Assembly: GCA_022578605.1 (NCBI GenBank)
Contig: MU394052.1
Location: 1,240,001 to 1,304,000, forward strand
Direction of reading: 5' to 3'
DNA length: 64,000 nucleotides
DNA from: Camillea tinctor
Lineage: Eukaryota; Ascomycota; Sordariomycetes; Xylariales; Xylariaceae
The position numbers and the translations under genes are program-made. Numbering within the stretch: position 1 is the stretch's first letter; each line of letters opens with the position of its first letter. Shown in pieces: positions 53,635 to 64,000 of the stretch. The notes beneath the pieces were generated by a model. That model did no database searches. It worked only from the letters and a program-made list of their open reading frames with translations, and was not told the origin of the DNA.

Positions 53635-56274
53635 TTACCCCATTCCGGATACCGGATCCCAACCCTCGACGGCCGGGAAGCCAGTCGTCTTACAGCCCCG
53701 GTTATCTCCTACGGTGATGTCCTTGAAAACTTCGGGGTGGGAGTACTGTTATTTCGAACAAAATCAGCAACTCAGCTCCACTGTACATTTGTCACCCCTT
53801 TTCGTAATAAATCGGCCAACGGCCACTTCAAGAAAGGGAGGGAGAAAGGAGAGAGGGAATAGTGATCTTACTAGAACCTGGTGAATGAAGCCCACCGGCG
53901 TTTTCCCAGCATCTAGGCGTTCCTCGTTGATCAGCGTGATGATGGAAGCCCAGAGCGGGCACGAGGCCGAGGTGCCCCCGATGCGCAGCAGCTCGCCACC
54001 GCTGGAGATGACGAAGTTGTCCCCGTTGGCCGAGACGTCGGGGTACGCGCGGCCGATCTTATTGTAGCGGCCGATGCCGGCGCGGGCATTGCTGTAGTTC
54101 CCGCCGCCGCCCTCGTAGCCCTCGAAGGCGAGGTCGGCGCGGGCGAGGAAGCCGTCGAGCGCGGCGCGCTGCCACTCGGGCGTGTCGTAGATGTTGGAGA
54201 AGCCGCCGCCGGAGCGGAAGCGCAGGGTGGCGACCTCGGGGTCGGCGCCGGCGGTGCGGTTCGCGGGCAGGTAGGTCGAGCCCACGGCCAGGATGTAGGG
54301 GCAGCTGGCCAGGAACTGCGGGTTGAAGACGTCCTGCTGCGGGCCCATGCAGCCGTTGGGGTTCTGGCCCGACGGGAAGCTGGCCACGCCGTCGTCGCCC
54401 GACGCGATCATGATGGTCGACCCCTGCAGGCCCAGCTTCATGATCTCGGCGCACTGCCGCTGCTGGTACGACTCGGGCAGGTCCGACTCCGCCCCGCTGT
54501 ACGAGATGCTGATCACGTTCGTCGGCTTGTACACGCCGCACATGAGCTCCCCCGTGTAGCCCCCCTTGTCGTGGTAGTTCGGATACTCCGGGTCTCGGCA
54601 CTCCGGTCGCACGCAATTTCCCTTCTCGCCGAAGGCTTCGAACGTGCAATAACTGCCATCAATGGCGTTCCATAGATCTGGAAAAGGGGGTCAATATCAT
54701 CATCGTGTGTCGCTCAAGATGTTTGCCAGAATAAGACACCAAATAAAAGAGAAGTTCCTTACTGTTAAAGAACCCGGTGTAAATCAATGGTGATGTCTGC
54801 TGGGCTTGCTGATACCACTCATCGTCTACCTGGAAGAGCACCGGTTCTTGAGGCCAGATGAGGCCATATGCCATCTGGAAATCGAGGTTGGACTCAGACC
54901 CTGCCAGCCTAAGGTTCGTGGTTGCTCCCTCGCCGCCGTCTACAGACAAAAGTTCGGGGTGTGTCCCGTTAGGGATGTCGCTGTAGATTATCAGCAACTT
55001 GTGGTTCTCACAGATTCAATTATGCCGCGGCATACTCAGTGAAGGCCCAGAAGAACGTATCCAAATCGTGCTGTGTGTAGTGCTGTCCTAGCGACTGAAA
55101 AATCCCCAGTTTATTATCGGGGTGCTTTTTTGTCCCCTTGGGGATACCGTACAGCTCTATAAAACTTTGGATCAGATATTCGACTATTTCTCTTTTTTCT
55201 TAAGATTTATTACTTACCTCTAATGCAGTCTGGCGTAATGTATACATCGCAACCACTCGCTAGTGTTAAGTTGCCGCTTGTGATATCCGCCGGGTCGATG
55301 GGCTCTGAAAAACGCAACGGGCCCTCATTATTGACTCCGGTGGTTCGCCTGGATGGTGAGGTTTGCTGTCTAGCTCTTTTACTCATCATCCTTTCTATGT
55401 CTAGGGGCTCCACTGGTTGGATAAGACGAGAAGTCTTGTCCAGCCTTGCCCTTTTCTTCATGGAAGCGGGTTCTTGTGTGTTCCCATAGCCCATAAGTTT
55501 AATGCCCGGTGTGATATAGTCAATATGTTGCTTTACGTCTCTGGGTACGTGGTATCTTCCGAATATTCAGTACAGCTTATTTCTACTCTTGATATAGATA
55601 ACTTACTCTTCGCAAGCGATGTTCTTAACTCCCGTATCAAGGTGTTCCCACACATGGTAATCTGCCATTAAGAGGTCTTCCACCTGACTAACCGGCGCAT
55701 CGAACTGGATCCACTACTCAGAAGTATGATGAGTATATGTGCTATCCAATTACATCCTAACGCAATAGCATACATCTGACTCACTTGCTTGTTGGTCGAC
55801 TGCGAAATAGCATGCGACGGGATGCCGGCGTTGACGAGCCACTCCTTAATTGCGGCCACGCTCGTTTGTGGTGGAGCGAAGAAATCGACAACCTCTTCAG
55901 CAGAGAGATGTTTTCCGAAGTTTTCAGACTTGGGGTTGGATCTAAACGTATTATATCAGCCATTCTATGTTATTTATGTAGCATATCTAGCTGTAGGGGC
56001 TATACATATCCATCAGCAGATCATGTCCCGACTGCAGGTTTGTGTGTTTCAACCCAATGCGCATAGGTAGCAAGGCCTCAGATCTAGCCCTTTCTACTTT
56101 AGCCCAAGACTTCTCTTGCTCTACTGTTCGTCTCTCATGCTGGATGTGCGTTTCTGGAATACTACGTTTCGATATGGAAGGGTCAATCTGTTCGACATCG
56201 TGGCGGTAAAGAGGATTCGCAGCTACTTCAAGCCTTACCAGGCCCGCTAGGCAGAGCAACCCGAGCAACTTCAT
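53635..56274 (-). CDS. Sedolisin / tripeptidyl peptidase (S53) with prodomain
   Basis: Eight exons: 56274-56006, 55941-55785, 55713-55607, 55555-55218, 55156-55036, 54980-54763, 54677-53872 and 53745-53635, for 708 residues. A signal peptide (MKLLGLLCLAGLVRLEVA) precedes a prodomain with LPMRIGLKH, LMDISNPKSENFGKHLSAEEV and WIQFDAPVSQVEDLL. Catalytic residues are Glu360 and Asp364 (ESNLD), the oxyanion Asp near 498 (ASGDDG) and Ser640 (GGTSASCP). The calcium-binding end reads DITVGDNRGC and GWDPVSGMG, then stops, so the usual short TPNF-type ending is missing. It would be secreted, autoprocess at acid pH and release peptides from proteins. A long basic linker (KKRARLDKTSR to SPSRR) before ELYGIPKG is unusual. 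One acceptor is AAG. Confidence 0.88.
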
Positions 56275-57201
56275 CGTAAACGTCTACCCAGCAAAAGAAA
56301 TTAACAGCGTACAAAGATAAGGAAGGGATGAGTACACCTTTGAGAGCACAGATTATGACCACTTCACGTCATTATATCATCTTCTAACATGTGAAGCTCC
56401 TCTCTCTCTACTCATTTCCATTGATTGCGTGCTTACACGTCGTGATAAGCTTCATGCCGAAGCGATATCACAGTGCTTAAGCCAAGACTATATATTAAAG
56501 CCTATTCATTAACACATACGGCGGGTAAATAGGACGCTATATAACCCAGTCTCGTGCTCCTCTGCCCCCAGTAGCCTTAAGCAGGGTTGGATGTTGGGGT
56601 AAATAGCCTCCAAGATATAAAGGACCAGGAGAACCGATTCCCCAGATTTAAGATGTCAGGAGAGTAGTATAACCTACGCCATTATGTTATTAATCTTTCC
56701 CGTAAACAAAAAAGAATACCTAGCCGGATATGCTGGCTAGTGAACGCTATATCATATATGACCAAGGTGTTGGGTAAAAGTCCTAGGCTAGGTATTCCCC
56801 AGACCACCATCGATTCGTCCCAACTTGCCAAGGCGGTCTTCCGAGGTCCATTTTATCATGTATAGTGTAATGAAGATCGATCCGAGACTCATTGGGTAGA
56901 GACCCTAATCTCCCGGTCTGGGTTCAATATAACCGGCGATCTAAAGGCGGCACACGACTTGCGCCCGATAATCACAGCCCAACCAACCCCTTACAATTAT
57001 CAGCCTATCTTTAAGTCCGGACCGAGCCATTTCTGGAGGAGATACCTAGATCTAGCTAGGAAGATGAGGCTGGAGAGAAAATAGTGGCTTCCGGCGCTGG
57101 CTATGCTCATACTAAGGTTGGGTATTTGTGATCCTGTGGTTTTAGGGTCTCTAAACATGTCATCCAAGATTTATTAAAGGAGGGGTATTTCAGCTTCTAA
57201 T
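56275..57201. other. Intergenic with tRNA-like fragment
   Basis: 927 bases between the sedolisin start and the RFC3 3' end. At 56881-56940 there are sequences resembling RNA polymerase III A and B boxes (see findings), but no full tRNA. Confidence 0.5.
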
Positions 57202-58504
57202 CTATCCCATGAGCTCGCAGCCCTCTCGCACAACACCCACCACGGCGCCCGTCTGAATAGTCTCATTTGCGCCGCCCGCAACCCTATGCTCAATCTCAGC
57301 CAGCCCGTCCAGCCACCTGATCATGACCTCGGGCTTCACCTCCATGGTGACGAGCTGTTCCGACAACGCGGTGATGATGTCGGCCAGGGCGAGGCCATTC
57401 GCGACTTTCAAGGTGTTGATGGTGGAGAGGCAGGTTGTGACATCGCTCGTCGTTAGGAGCGTGCTGGCGATCTTGGCGATGGCGTCTGGCGGTGGGGCCG
57501 CTATGCAGTTGTATATCGTCTCGATGGTAATGTTCTCCCGCACAATGTCCTTCTCTGGGATTTTAGGTGCGTCTCTTGGCTGTAGTGGGGTACCTTGGGA
57601 CGATGGGTTAGCATATGGTAGGTAGCGGTGAGAAATGAGAGCTGGTGCATAACTTACTTGATGCGTGGCAGGCCTGGAGCACATTCAGAGCCCGTCGCAT
57701 ATCACCCTTGCTTAGCTTTACTAGAGCATCCGTAGCCTCACCAGAGATCTTAACACCCTCCTCCAAAATGACCTTGTCCACCAGAACGCGAATGTCGTCC
57801 TCTTTCAGCGGGCTAAACCTGAACCGTGTGCATCTGGATAGCAATGCAGGGGAGAGCTTATGTGTGTAGTTCGCAATGATGCAGAACCGGGTGTTTGCCG
57901 TGTATTTCTCCATGATCCTTCGCAAGGCCATCTGTGCGGTGCTAGTCATAGCATCTGCCTCATCCAGAATGATGAGCTTGAACCCTGCCATACCCCCCGA
58001 CCGTGATGCCCCTCCAATGGTGAATATCTGCTTTGTTGATGCGAAGGTCTTGATTTGCTCGCGAACCACTTCAATACCGCGATCGTCGGAAGCGTTGAGC
58101 TCCAGAACCATCTGCCGCATGTTTTCCACTCCGTATATCCGCCTTGCGAGGGCTAATATGGTAGAGGTCTTACCCGTTCCGGGTGGGCCATAGAGTAGGA
58201 GATGGGGCAATCGATTCGAGTCGACGAACTTGTTGATGGTGGCCAGGATATCTTGGTGACCCGAGACATCGTCGAGAGATACAGGACGGTACTTCTCTAC
58301 CCTAGGTTCGATTGTAAGTGACCATGCACATGAGGATATCTTATATGAGATCATGTCAAATGCTTACCATGGCAGGGAGTCTTCAGCCTCGACTGGTAGG
58401 TTGGCAGCGCTTCGTTTGCCTTTGGCGGTGTTGTCTGATGAGAAGGTGATATCTTTAGACGCCGCAGGGACGTCGACGTCCATCTCATCCCCAAAATCCG
58501 ACAT
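57202..58504 (-). CDS. RFC3: Replication factor C subunit 3 (clamp loader)
   Basis: Three exons, 58504-58368, 58301-57658 and 57593-57202, for 390 residues. The first exon is a fungal N-terminal extension ([16 protein letters not shown]) up to LPW; the join completes [14 protein letters not shown]. The AAA+ core has GPPGTGKT (Walker A), [29 protein letters not shown] (Walker B) and [10 protein letters not shown] with the arginine finger, then [12 protein letters not shown] and the C-terminal collar domain. This matches yeast Rfc3 (human RFC5) better than Rfc2 or Rfc4. It loads PCNA onto DNA in the nucleus as part of RFC and alternative clamp loaders. The second intron ends in AAG (57594), the only acceptor that keeps frame. 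Confidence 0.93.
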
Positions 58505-59329
58505 GGCGTATTTTCTTTCTTTTTTTTTCTCTTTTTGAACTTTCTCTTTCCTTTTCTCCGTTTTCTTGCTCTTTTATTGTTGAATATGCTCAAAATTATA
58601 TGCGTATATTATTTCGTATATCTCCCGTTATGTACTGCTAAGTAAAGAGGAAGCAAGAGAGAGAGAGAGAGAAAGAAAGAAGACTTAGTGATAGTGATTG
58701 ATAACAGACCGAAGTTCGTTATCAGACGCGTTTTACGTGTAAATTGATTTCTATCTCTATGGCTTAAAGCTTAGCGCGTCGTGGGGTCGGATCCACCAGG
58801 TTAGGCGGCCTTATGGCTACTAACTACGTAGTATAATGCATTAACCGGGCTGTGCATTAAGCCGAGCCATACTCCGTATACAGCATTAAGCGGGCTTCCA
58901 TATGGAATAGAGCTTCCTCCCACCTTCATACTACCACTTACACCTTGTTTCAAGCAAATCAACTACCAGCTCATCATTTTACCTCCCTTGGTATAAAAAC
59001 AACCCAATATTAATTCTCATACATCTACAAGTTCCCACATAGTTTTAACATTACTATCATCCAATTATTCAATTTTTTTTTTTTAAAAAAAACATTTGTG
59101 GAGTTATGTATTTTGATATATATATATACGAAGTTGGGATTTATATTACCATCTGACCATGCTCTCTCTATAAACACATAACATGGGTAACAAAAAAAAG
59201 GTAAACGCCCCGTTTGCGCTAGAATATCCATACAAATAAACTAAAAGGAAATAAGGTAAATTGATAAGAAATAGAATAGAATAAAACAGCTTCCATAGGT
59301 ATACTCCCTCTCCCCCCCTTTTTAGTCAC
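58505..59329. other. Intergenic, RFC3 promoter
   Basis: 825 bases with a (GA)n tract at about 58649-58685 and TATATATATA near 59118. The frame at 59025-59231 is low complexity and not called. Confidence 0.5.
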
Positions 59330-60610
59330 CTACTCTCTCCTACCCAGCCTAAGATACACATCCCTCGCACGCAGCAGTGCCGCCAGGTCTGCGCTGTCAT
59401 CATCTTCATCCTTATCTCTTCCTTCCGCCCTACTGCGAGCTCCCGGCCGGGGCTCTAGCGGCACATCCTCCCACGTCTCTTTATCTTCGTTCTCCTTTTC
59501 ATCATCGTCGTCGTCATCATCGTTGTCCGACTCGGACGAGCTGCTGTTGTTGCGACCTGAGCTATCGTACAAGAGGCTGTCGTCCGGGTCCGAGTCCGAC
59601 GAGTCTGAGCTCCAGTCCTCCCATATATCGTGGTCGGTCAGGTTGCGCACCGTCAGCTTGCCTATGTTGCGGCTTTCGCTGTCGGGGGCGGTGGGAAGAA
59701 TCAGGTTCAGATCGTTCGAGTCGACGCCCGTGAGCTGCTCGACTTTCCTCTGTGATTGCATCTTGCGCCGGTTCTCTTGTCCCGCCGTATCGACCCACCA
59801 CACTTTCTCCCCATCCTTTTTCTGCTCCGTGTTCTCCTTGTCTTCGTCATCGGCCTCGTCGCCAAAGAAACTCGTCTGGCTGAGCGGGCTCTTGGGGCTG
59901 GTGGGACTCTTCGTATCGTCATCGTCTTCCGTCAGCTCTAGAGCCTCGTTTAGCGGCAACTCGTCATCGGGACTGCGTGGACAAGTCTCAATCCGGGACG
60001 GAGACTGGGGCTCCTCGACCGGGGACTCCGTCTCGTAGCCGTTCTGCAGCCCGTCTCTCGCTACCCTGTAGCGCGTGTGGTGGCACTCGGACGGATAGTC
60101 GCAGTCGTTCCAGCAGTTCTGCGTGTTCTTGACGAAAGCCCGCTCCCGCTGCTTGGCTCCGGCCGGTCCTATGGCCTCCATGCCGAGGACCTTGCGCCGC
60201 CACGCTCCCCACTCGGTCCAGCCCTGGTAATCGAACTCGGAGGCGCACATCCCGGTATGGCGACGGCGCTTCTTACCGCGGCTAGTAGTGCTGGGAGGGT
60301 TGGCCGAGACGCAGTAGATGTGTGAACAGACTAGACAACGTCTTGTGCAGCCGAGCCGGTAGACCGTGCTACAGGAGTGGCACTGCCAAAGCCAGGAGTA
60401 GGGGGGCCGGGGCGGGGGAGGTGGTGTTGGCAAAGCGTTAGGGGATGAAGGTAGGACATTGCGAAGATGAAGACGGGCGGGGGGAGACATTGGGGTGGAT
60501 ATGCTAGGCTTCGCTGAGTGTTTGGGAGAAGGTGGTGAAAGGACCGGGGATGAGGAAGCCGGTTTAGAGGAAAAGATATTAAGTTTTGGTAGTCCCCTGC
60601 GTGAAGGCAT
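59330..60610 (-). CDS. Fungal zinc-ribbon-like protein with acidic tail, function unknown
   Basis: Intronless, 426 residues. After a Pro/Ser-rich start, residues about 71-100 hold six cysteines in a ribbon-like pattern: WLWQCHSC, then GCTRRCLVCSHIYC, ending in a segment I know from conserved but uncharacterised Pezizomycotina proteins. A basic stretch (RGKKRRRH) and YQGWTEWGAWRRKV with CWNDCDYPSECHH follow. The second half is disordered and acidic, with runs of Asp, Glu and Ser (SDSSDSDPDDS, DNDDDDDDDEKE). Zinc binding by the cysteines is inferred from spacing only. The overall look suggests a nuclear or RNA-related protein, but no role can be named. Confidence 0.78.
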   Translation of the reverse strand: MPSRRGLPKLNIFSSKPASSSPVLSPPSPKHSAKPSISTPMSPPARLHLRNVLPSSPNALPTPPPPPRPPYSWLWQCHSCSTVYRLGCTRRCLVCSHIYCVSANPPSTTSRGKKRRRHTGMCASEFDYQGWTEWGAWRRKVLGMEAIGPAGAKQRERAFVKNTQNCWNDCDYPSECHHTRYRVARDGLQNGYETESPVEEPQSPSRIETCPRSPDDELPLNEALELTEDDDDTKSPTSPKSPLSQTSFFGDEADDEDKENTEQKKDGEKVWWVDTAGQENRRKMQSQRKVEQLTGVDSNDLNLILPTAPDSESRNIGKLTVRNLTDHDIWEDWSSDSSDSDPDDSLLYDSSGRNNSSSSESDNDDDDDDDEKENEDKETWEDVPLEPRPGARSRAEGRDKDEDDDSADLAALLRARDVYLRLGRRE

Positions 60611-62486
60611 AACTCTTTTTTTTTTTCAATTGAGACAGGATTTTATGACAGGTAGGTTTAGGTGGTGGGTTGTTGTATTGATGATGAAACAGGACGTCTG
60701 TTGAAACGATTCCGTTTGCTAGTGTAGCAAATGACTGTGCTACTTTACAGCTCAATAATAACGCAAGCGATGATTCGCAAACCTGGAAAGCAACTCAACT
60801 AACTCACAGTGACGGAAACTAGCGAGTAATGGTGGTAGCAGCACTTCTAGTGCGCGCAAAAGGAGTGTGGTTCTCGTCTGTAGTAATAGACGAAGAGAAA
60901 GGGAAAGAAATCGATAAAAAAAAACCAGAGCTCTCTCGTAAGGAACGTCGAGAATGAATGACTACGAATAATAGTGAAGCCAAGAAAAGGGTCTTCTGGT
61001 GAGAGAAGGATAACAAGGGTAAATTATCGTATATTGAAAAAGGAGGCAGTTGCTAGAAAGTCCCACGAGACTCATGGCCATAACTTTCATATACGAAGAG
61101 TCCCACTTTGTCCATCCTAGATAAACCGACAAAGGGGGTTGATGACATATGTTCTGGCTCTCTAAAGCCTCAGCGAGGCAGACATTCAAGCACCTGAGGG
61201 GATCCTCGTGAGCTTTGTCGAGATTTCGCTTAGTATGGGGGATGAGAAAGAAATATGCTCAGCGACGACAGTCCATCGCGATCTTCAAACAGTTGGTTGA
61301 AGGAGGTCCGCATGACGGTCGACAAAGGTACCTTTGGATACGCGATGTCATCGGTGGCAAGGCAAAGGGATATCTCAGGAACAAAGAAACCAACATGGCA
61401 AACCCACCTCCCTTCTCACGATTAATTATGGAAACAAAGCAACCTATAGTCTAGAGCCTCTCCTAAACGAAATATCTCAGAAATCTTCTAAAAGCTCCAA
61501 TTCAGTTCACTTGTAACATCAACGGGTCCATGAAATATATCACATTATACCCGTATAAATCACAGTGGTAAATTCAGGATCTTTCTCTTGTTTTCTTTTT
61601 TTTTTTCAGAAAAGAAAATATAGTCTTCATGTAAGAACTCTTATAGCAAGACATTCATAATGACTCTAATTAATGATGTCTTTCACAACTTGCAGTTATT
61701 TGTTCATAATATAGGTAGCCAGGTGCCGTCAATGATCTTTTCACCAGTATCAATGTTCAGTTTCTATCTTTAGGTAAGCATGTGAAGGCTTACTTACAAT
61801 TGATACCTCTAGATGGCGAATATACCTCTAGGAATTCATGATACCAAAATTACGTACTGTGATAGGTATGTGCCTGGCTTGCCTGAGTACCTAGGTAGCT
61901 AGGCATGTTTGATACTAGGTGTGCACCCTACATGAGAACGCCACATACTAGCTCACTATAGGAAGACTACTATGTTCATATCTGTTGATTGGTTTGGCAG
62001 TTTTAGGACTCATCCCTCATTCAGATGGAAACCTAGACCGCCACTACATATGACAATTCACGTGTCCGTTCGTCGCATAATAAAAATGAAGTCTGCAGAT
62101 AGGAAGGGAAAGTGCGTTGTTTTACAAAATGCGCGTGGGAAGGCTGAAGATATAAAATCCTGCCCCAGCTCATCCCTATCGGCATTCATAGACTAAACTA
62201 CTCGTAGATAGTCCTAGTTGGTAGTCCATTGTAATGCCAGCTCAGCTCAGGCCCATGCGAGCTCTCCCATTTCATGCCCGCAGATCCGTGGTTGACTCAA
62301 AGAGTCGAAGCCCAGCTAAACCGTAACCCATAAGTCGGCTGGAAATATACCGCCATGATCGAGCATCCTACATCATAACGTTGCACCATCCATCTCCAAA
62401 GCAGAGAGAACTTGTTCCTGGACCCAGACAGACCAAGACACAACTGAAAATACGCCACCACCGAAAGCACGCGGATGACATATAAC
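60611..62486. other. Intergenic, no gene recognised
   Basis: 1.9 kb between the H2A.Z 3' end and the zinc-ribbon gene start. Frames at 60962-61189, 61215-61454 and 61972-62196 show no signature. Confidence 0.5.
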
Positions 62487-63496
62487 TTATGCCTCGATCG
62501 ACTTGCTCTTCTTCTTCTGCTCAACCTTGAGTAGCAGAGCACGGTTGATATGAGGAAGGACACCACCAAAGGCGATAGTGGCTCGGATCAGCGTATCGAG
62601 CTCTTCATCACCGCGGATGGCAAGTTGAAGATGACGAGGGGTGATACGCTTGACCTTGAGGTCCTTGGCAGCATTCTAGTCACGGGAGTCAGTTTCAAGC
62701 AGGCAGACAAAGTGTGGCGGTTTCAGCCTATAGGAGAGGGTGCAATAGGTGACAAGGACAATGGCATGTAGGGGGGAAGAGGTGACTCACTCCTGCAAGC
62801 TCGAGGACTTCAGCAGTCAAGTACTCGAGAACAGCAGTAACATAGACGGCGGCTTTGGCACCAACGCGCATCTTATTCTGGGTGTTCTGCTTGAGGAAAC
62901 GCTTGACACGACCACAGGGGAACTATAGGACAAACAAGTCAGCAAGATGTCGAAGGAATGCAATGGTCACATGAGAAATTCTGTGCTCCGGGGCGTTTGT
63001 AAGGCAGTGATTAAGGCGCATTTCGGGTGGCTTAAGTTGGAGAGGCGCTTCAAGGATTCCCAGGACATGTTCGTTAACCGCAGCTGGACGAAACACGGTG
63101 CAGAAGCATGCGATGTGAGCTGAAGAGACAACGAAGTCGGCGCATGGCATTGATGACCAAACAGAGAGGCATCGAGGATGGAGGATAGGCAACAGGTCGA
63201 CGAGTCTGGTGCGAAGAATGCTAAAGAGCGCGTGTCGTGTGCAACAAATCGAGGGGTACCGGAATCATGATCATGTCGATCGATGAAAAAAAAAAATCTT
63301 GACGAGGCAGAATGCACAGAGTCCCAGTGGGTCGGGAAGATGAAAAAAAAGGACAGAAACACAGCGATACACAAGGGTGATATCTTACCTGAAGTCCGGC
63401 GCGAGCAGAATGACTCTGTTGCTTCTTGGGGCTATCAACCGAAGTCTTCCCACCCGAGCTCTTTCCACCTGCAGACTTGCCTTTTCCACCAGCCAT
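62487..63496 (-). CDS. HTZ1: Histone variant H2A.Z
   Basis: Three exons, 63496-63389, 62922-62791 and 62675-62487, give 142 residues. The long first intron (466 nt) is unusual for this window. The N-terminal tail [17 protein letters not shown] carries several acetylatable lysines, and the fold shows [64 protein letters not shown] and [23 protein letters not shown] and the lack of an SQ(E/D) C-terminal motif separate it from canonical H2A. It is deposited at promoters by the SWR1 complex. The final KSIEA tail is normal in length. A CCAAT motif at about 63791 lies upstream. Confidence 0.96.
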
Positions 63497-64000
63497 TGTT
63501 TATGATATGATGCGCGCGAAGTGAATATTTTCTGGGAGATGAAATATCGCCGATGACGACCGAAAAAAAAATCGGAATAATGGGTCGGGTGCTTCGATAA
63601 TCTTTTTTGTTGATTTTTTAAGGCTGTGTCGGGAGGATTATCGCGTCGAGGATGGAGGAGATGGAGGAGAAAATGTTTTTGTTGTGTTTTGGTAGGAAAG
63701 CCTCAGAGTAAAAAATCAAGAGGCGGCGCGAGAAAAAATAAAAAGTCGGCTGAGGTGTAAGTGTACGCTGCTACCCGCCTTGTAAGTACCCCAATATGGG
63801 GGGTTTAGGGGAACTCTGATAGCCTGCTGTAGTGCCCTGCCCACCTATAAGAACTGCTAAAGCAAACATCCCTAGAGCGTATGCTTGCTTTTCAGTACAG
63901 TTAAAACCAGCTACCCAGGTAAGTACATACAAGCTTGGCCGGGGAGGGGGGGCAACCCAGGTAACGCAAATCGAATGATGATTGGGAAGGAAGCTTGCTT
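63497..64000. promoter_or_regulatory. H2A.Z promoter region, to window end
   Basis: 504 bases upstream of H2A.Z. It has A/T-runs, a CCAAT motif inside the near-palindrome CCCCAATATGGGG near 63789-63801, and several TACCCAGGTA-type motifs. No gene is seen before the window ends. Confidence 0.5.

Overview
The window is nuclear DNA of a filamentous ascomycete (Pezizomycotina, probably a Sordariomycete). The evidence is short GT-AG introns of about 50-170 nt, 2EXR and CYP505 proteins, an RNAi-type RNA-dependent RNA polymerase, secreted proteases of several classes, an H2A.Z gene split by introns, and intergenic DNA rich in TACCTAGGTA and CCTAACC motifs. No rRNA, convincing tRNA, CRISPR or plasmid feature was found. 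Gene models were spliced by hand from reading-frame phase and family motifs, so exon ends are predictions.

Left part (1-14 kb): the 5' end of a deuterolysin metalloprotease gene cut by the window edge, a membrane-anchored protein resembling a free deuterolysin prodomain, a 258-bp foldback element with TA flanks, a 2EXR-domain protein, a fusion of two EthD-like barrels with an alpha/beta hydrolase, and an 8-exon secreted subtilase with Ser/Thr-rich regions and a Cys-rich tail.

Middle (14-41 kb): a DUF1479 oxygenase-like protein and a seven-exon RNA-dependent RNA polymerase on the minus strand, then a catabolic or biosynthetic-looking group of an MFS permease (minus), dienelactone hydrolase, short-chain dehydrogenase and CYP505 self-sufficient P450 (all plus). 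The permease and hydrolase share a divergent promoter with nested inverted repeats. Two lineage-restricted proteins of unknown function follow.

Right part (41-64 kb): housekeeping genes (PHO88/SND3, RAD14/XPA, RFC3, histone H2A.Z) alternate with secretory-pathway genes: a histidine-phosphatase-like membrane protein that has lost its catalytic RHG motif, a pepsin-like aspartic protease, a prolyl-4-hydroxylase-like oxygenase, an HDEL-tailed PDI-like protein without CxxC, and a sedolisin. In all, the window encodes secreted peptidases of four classes (M35, S8, A1, S53). Repeatedly, splice acceptors must end in AAG rather than CAG or TAG to keep frame, and one intron is GC-AG.
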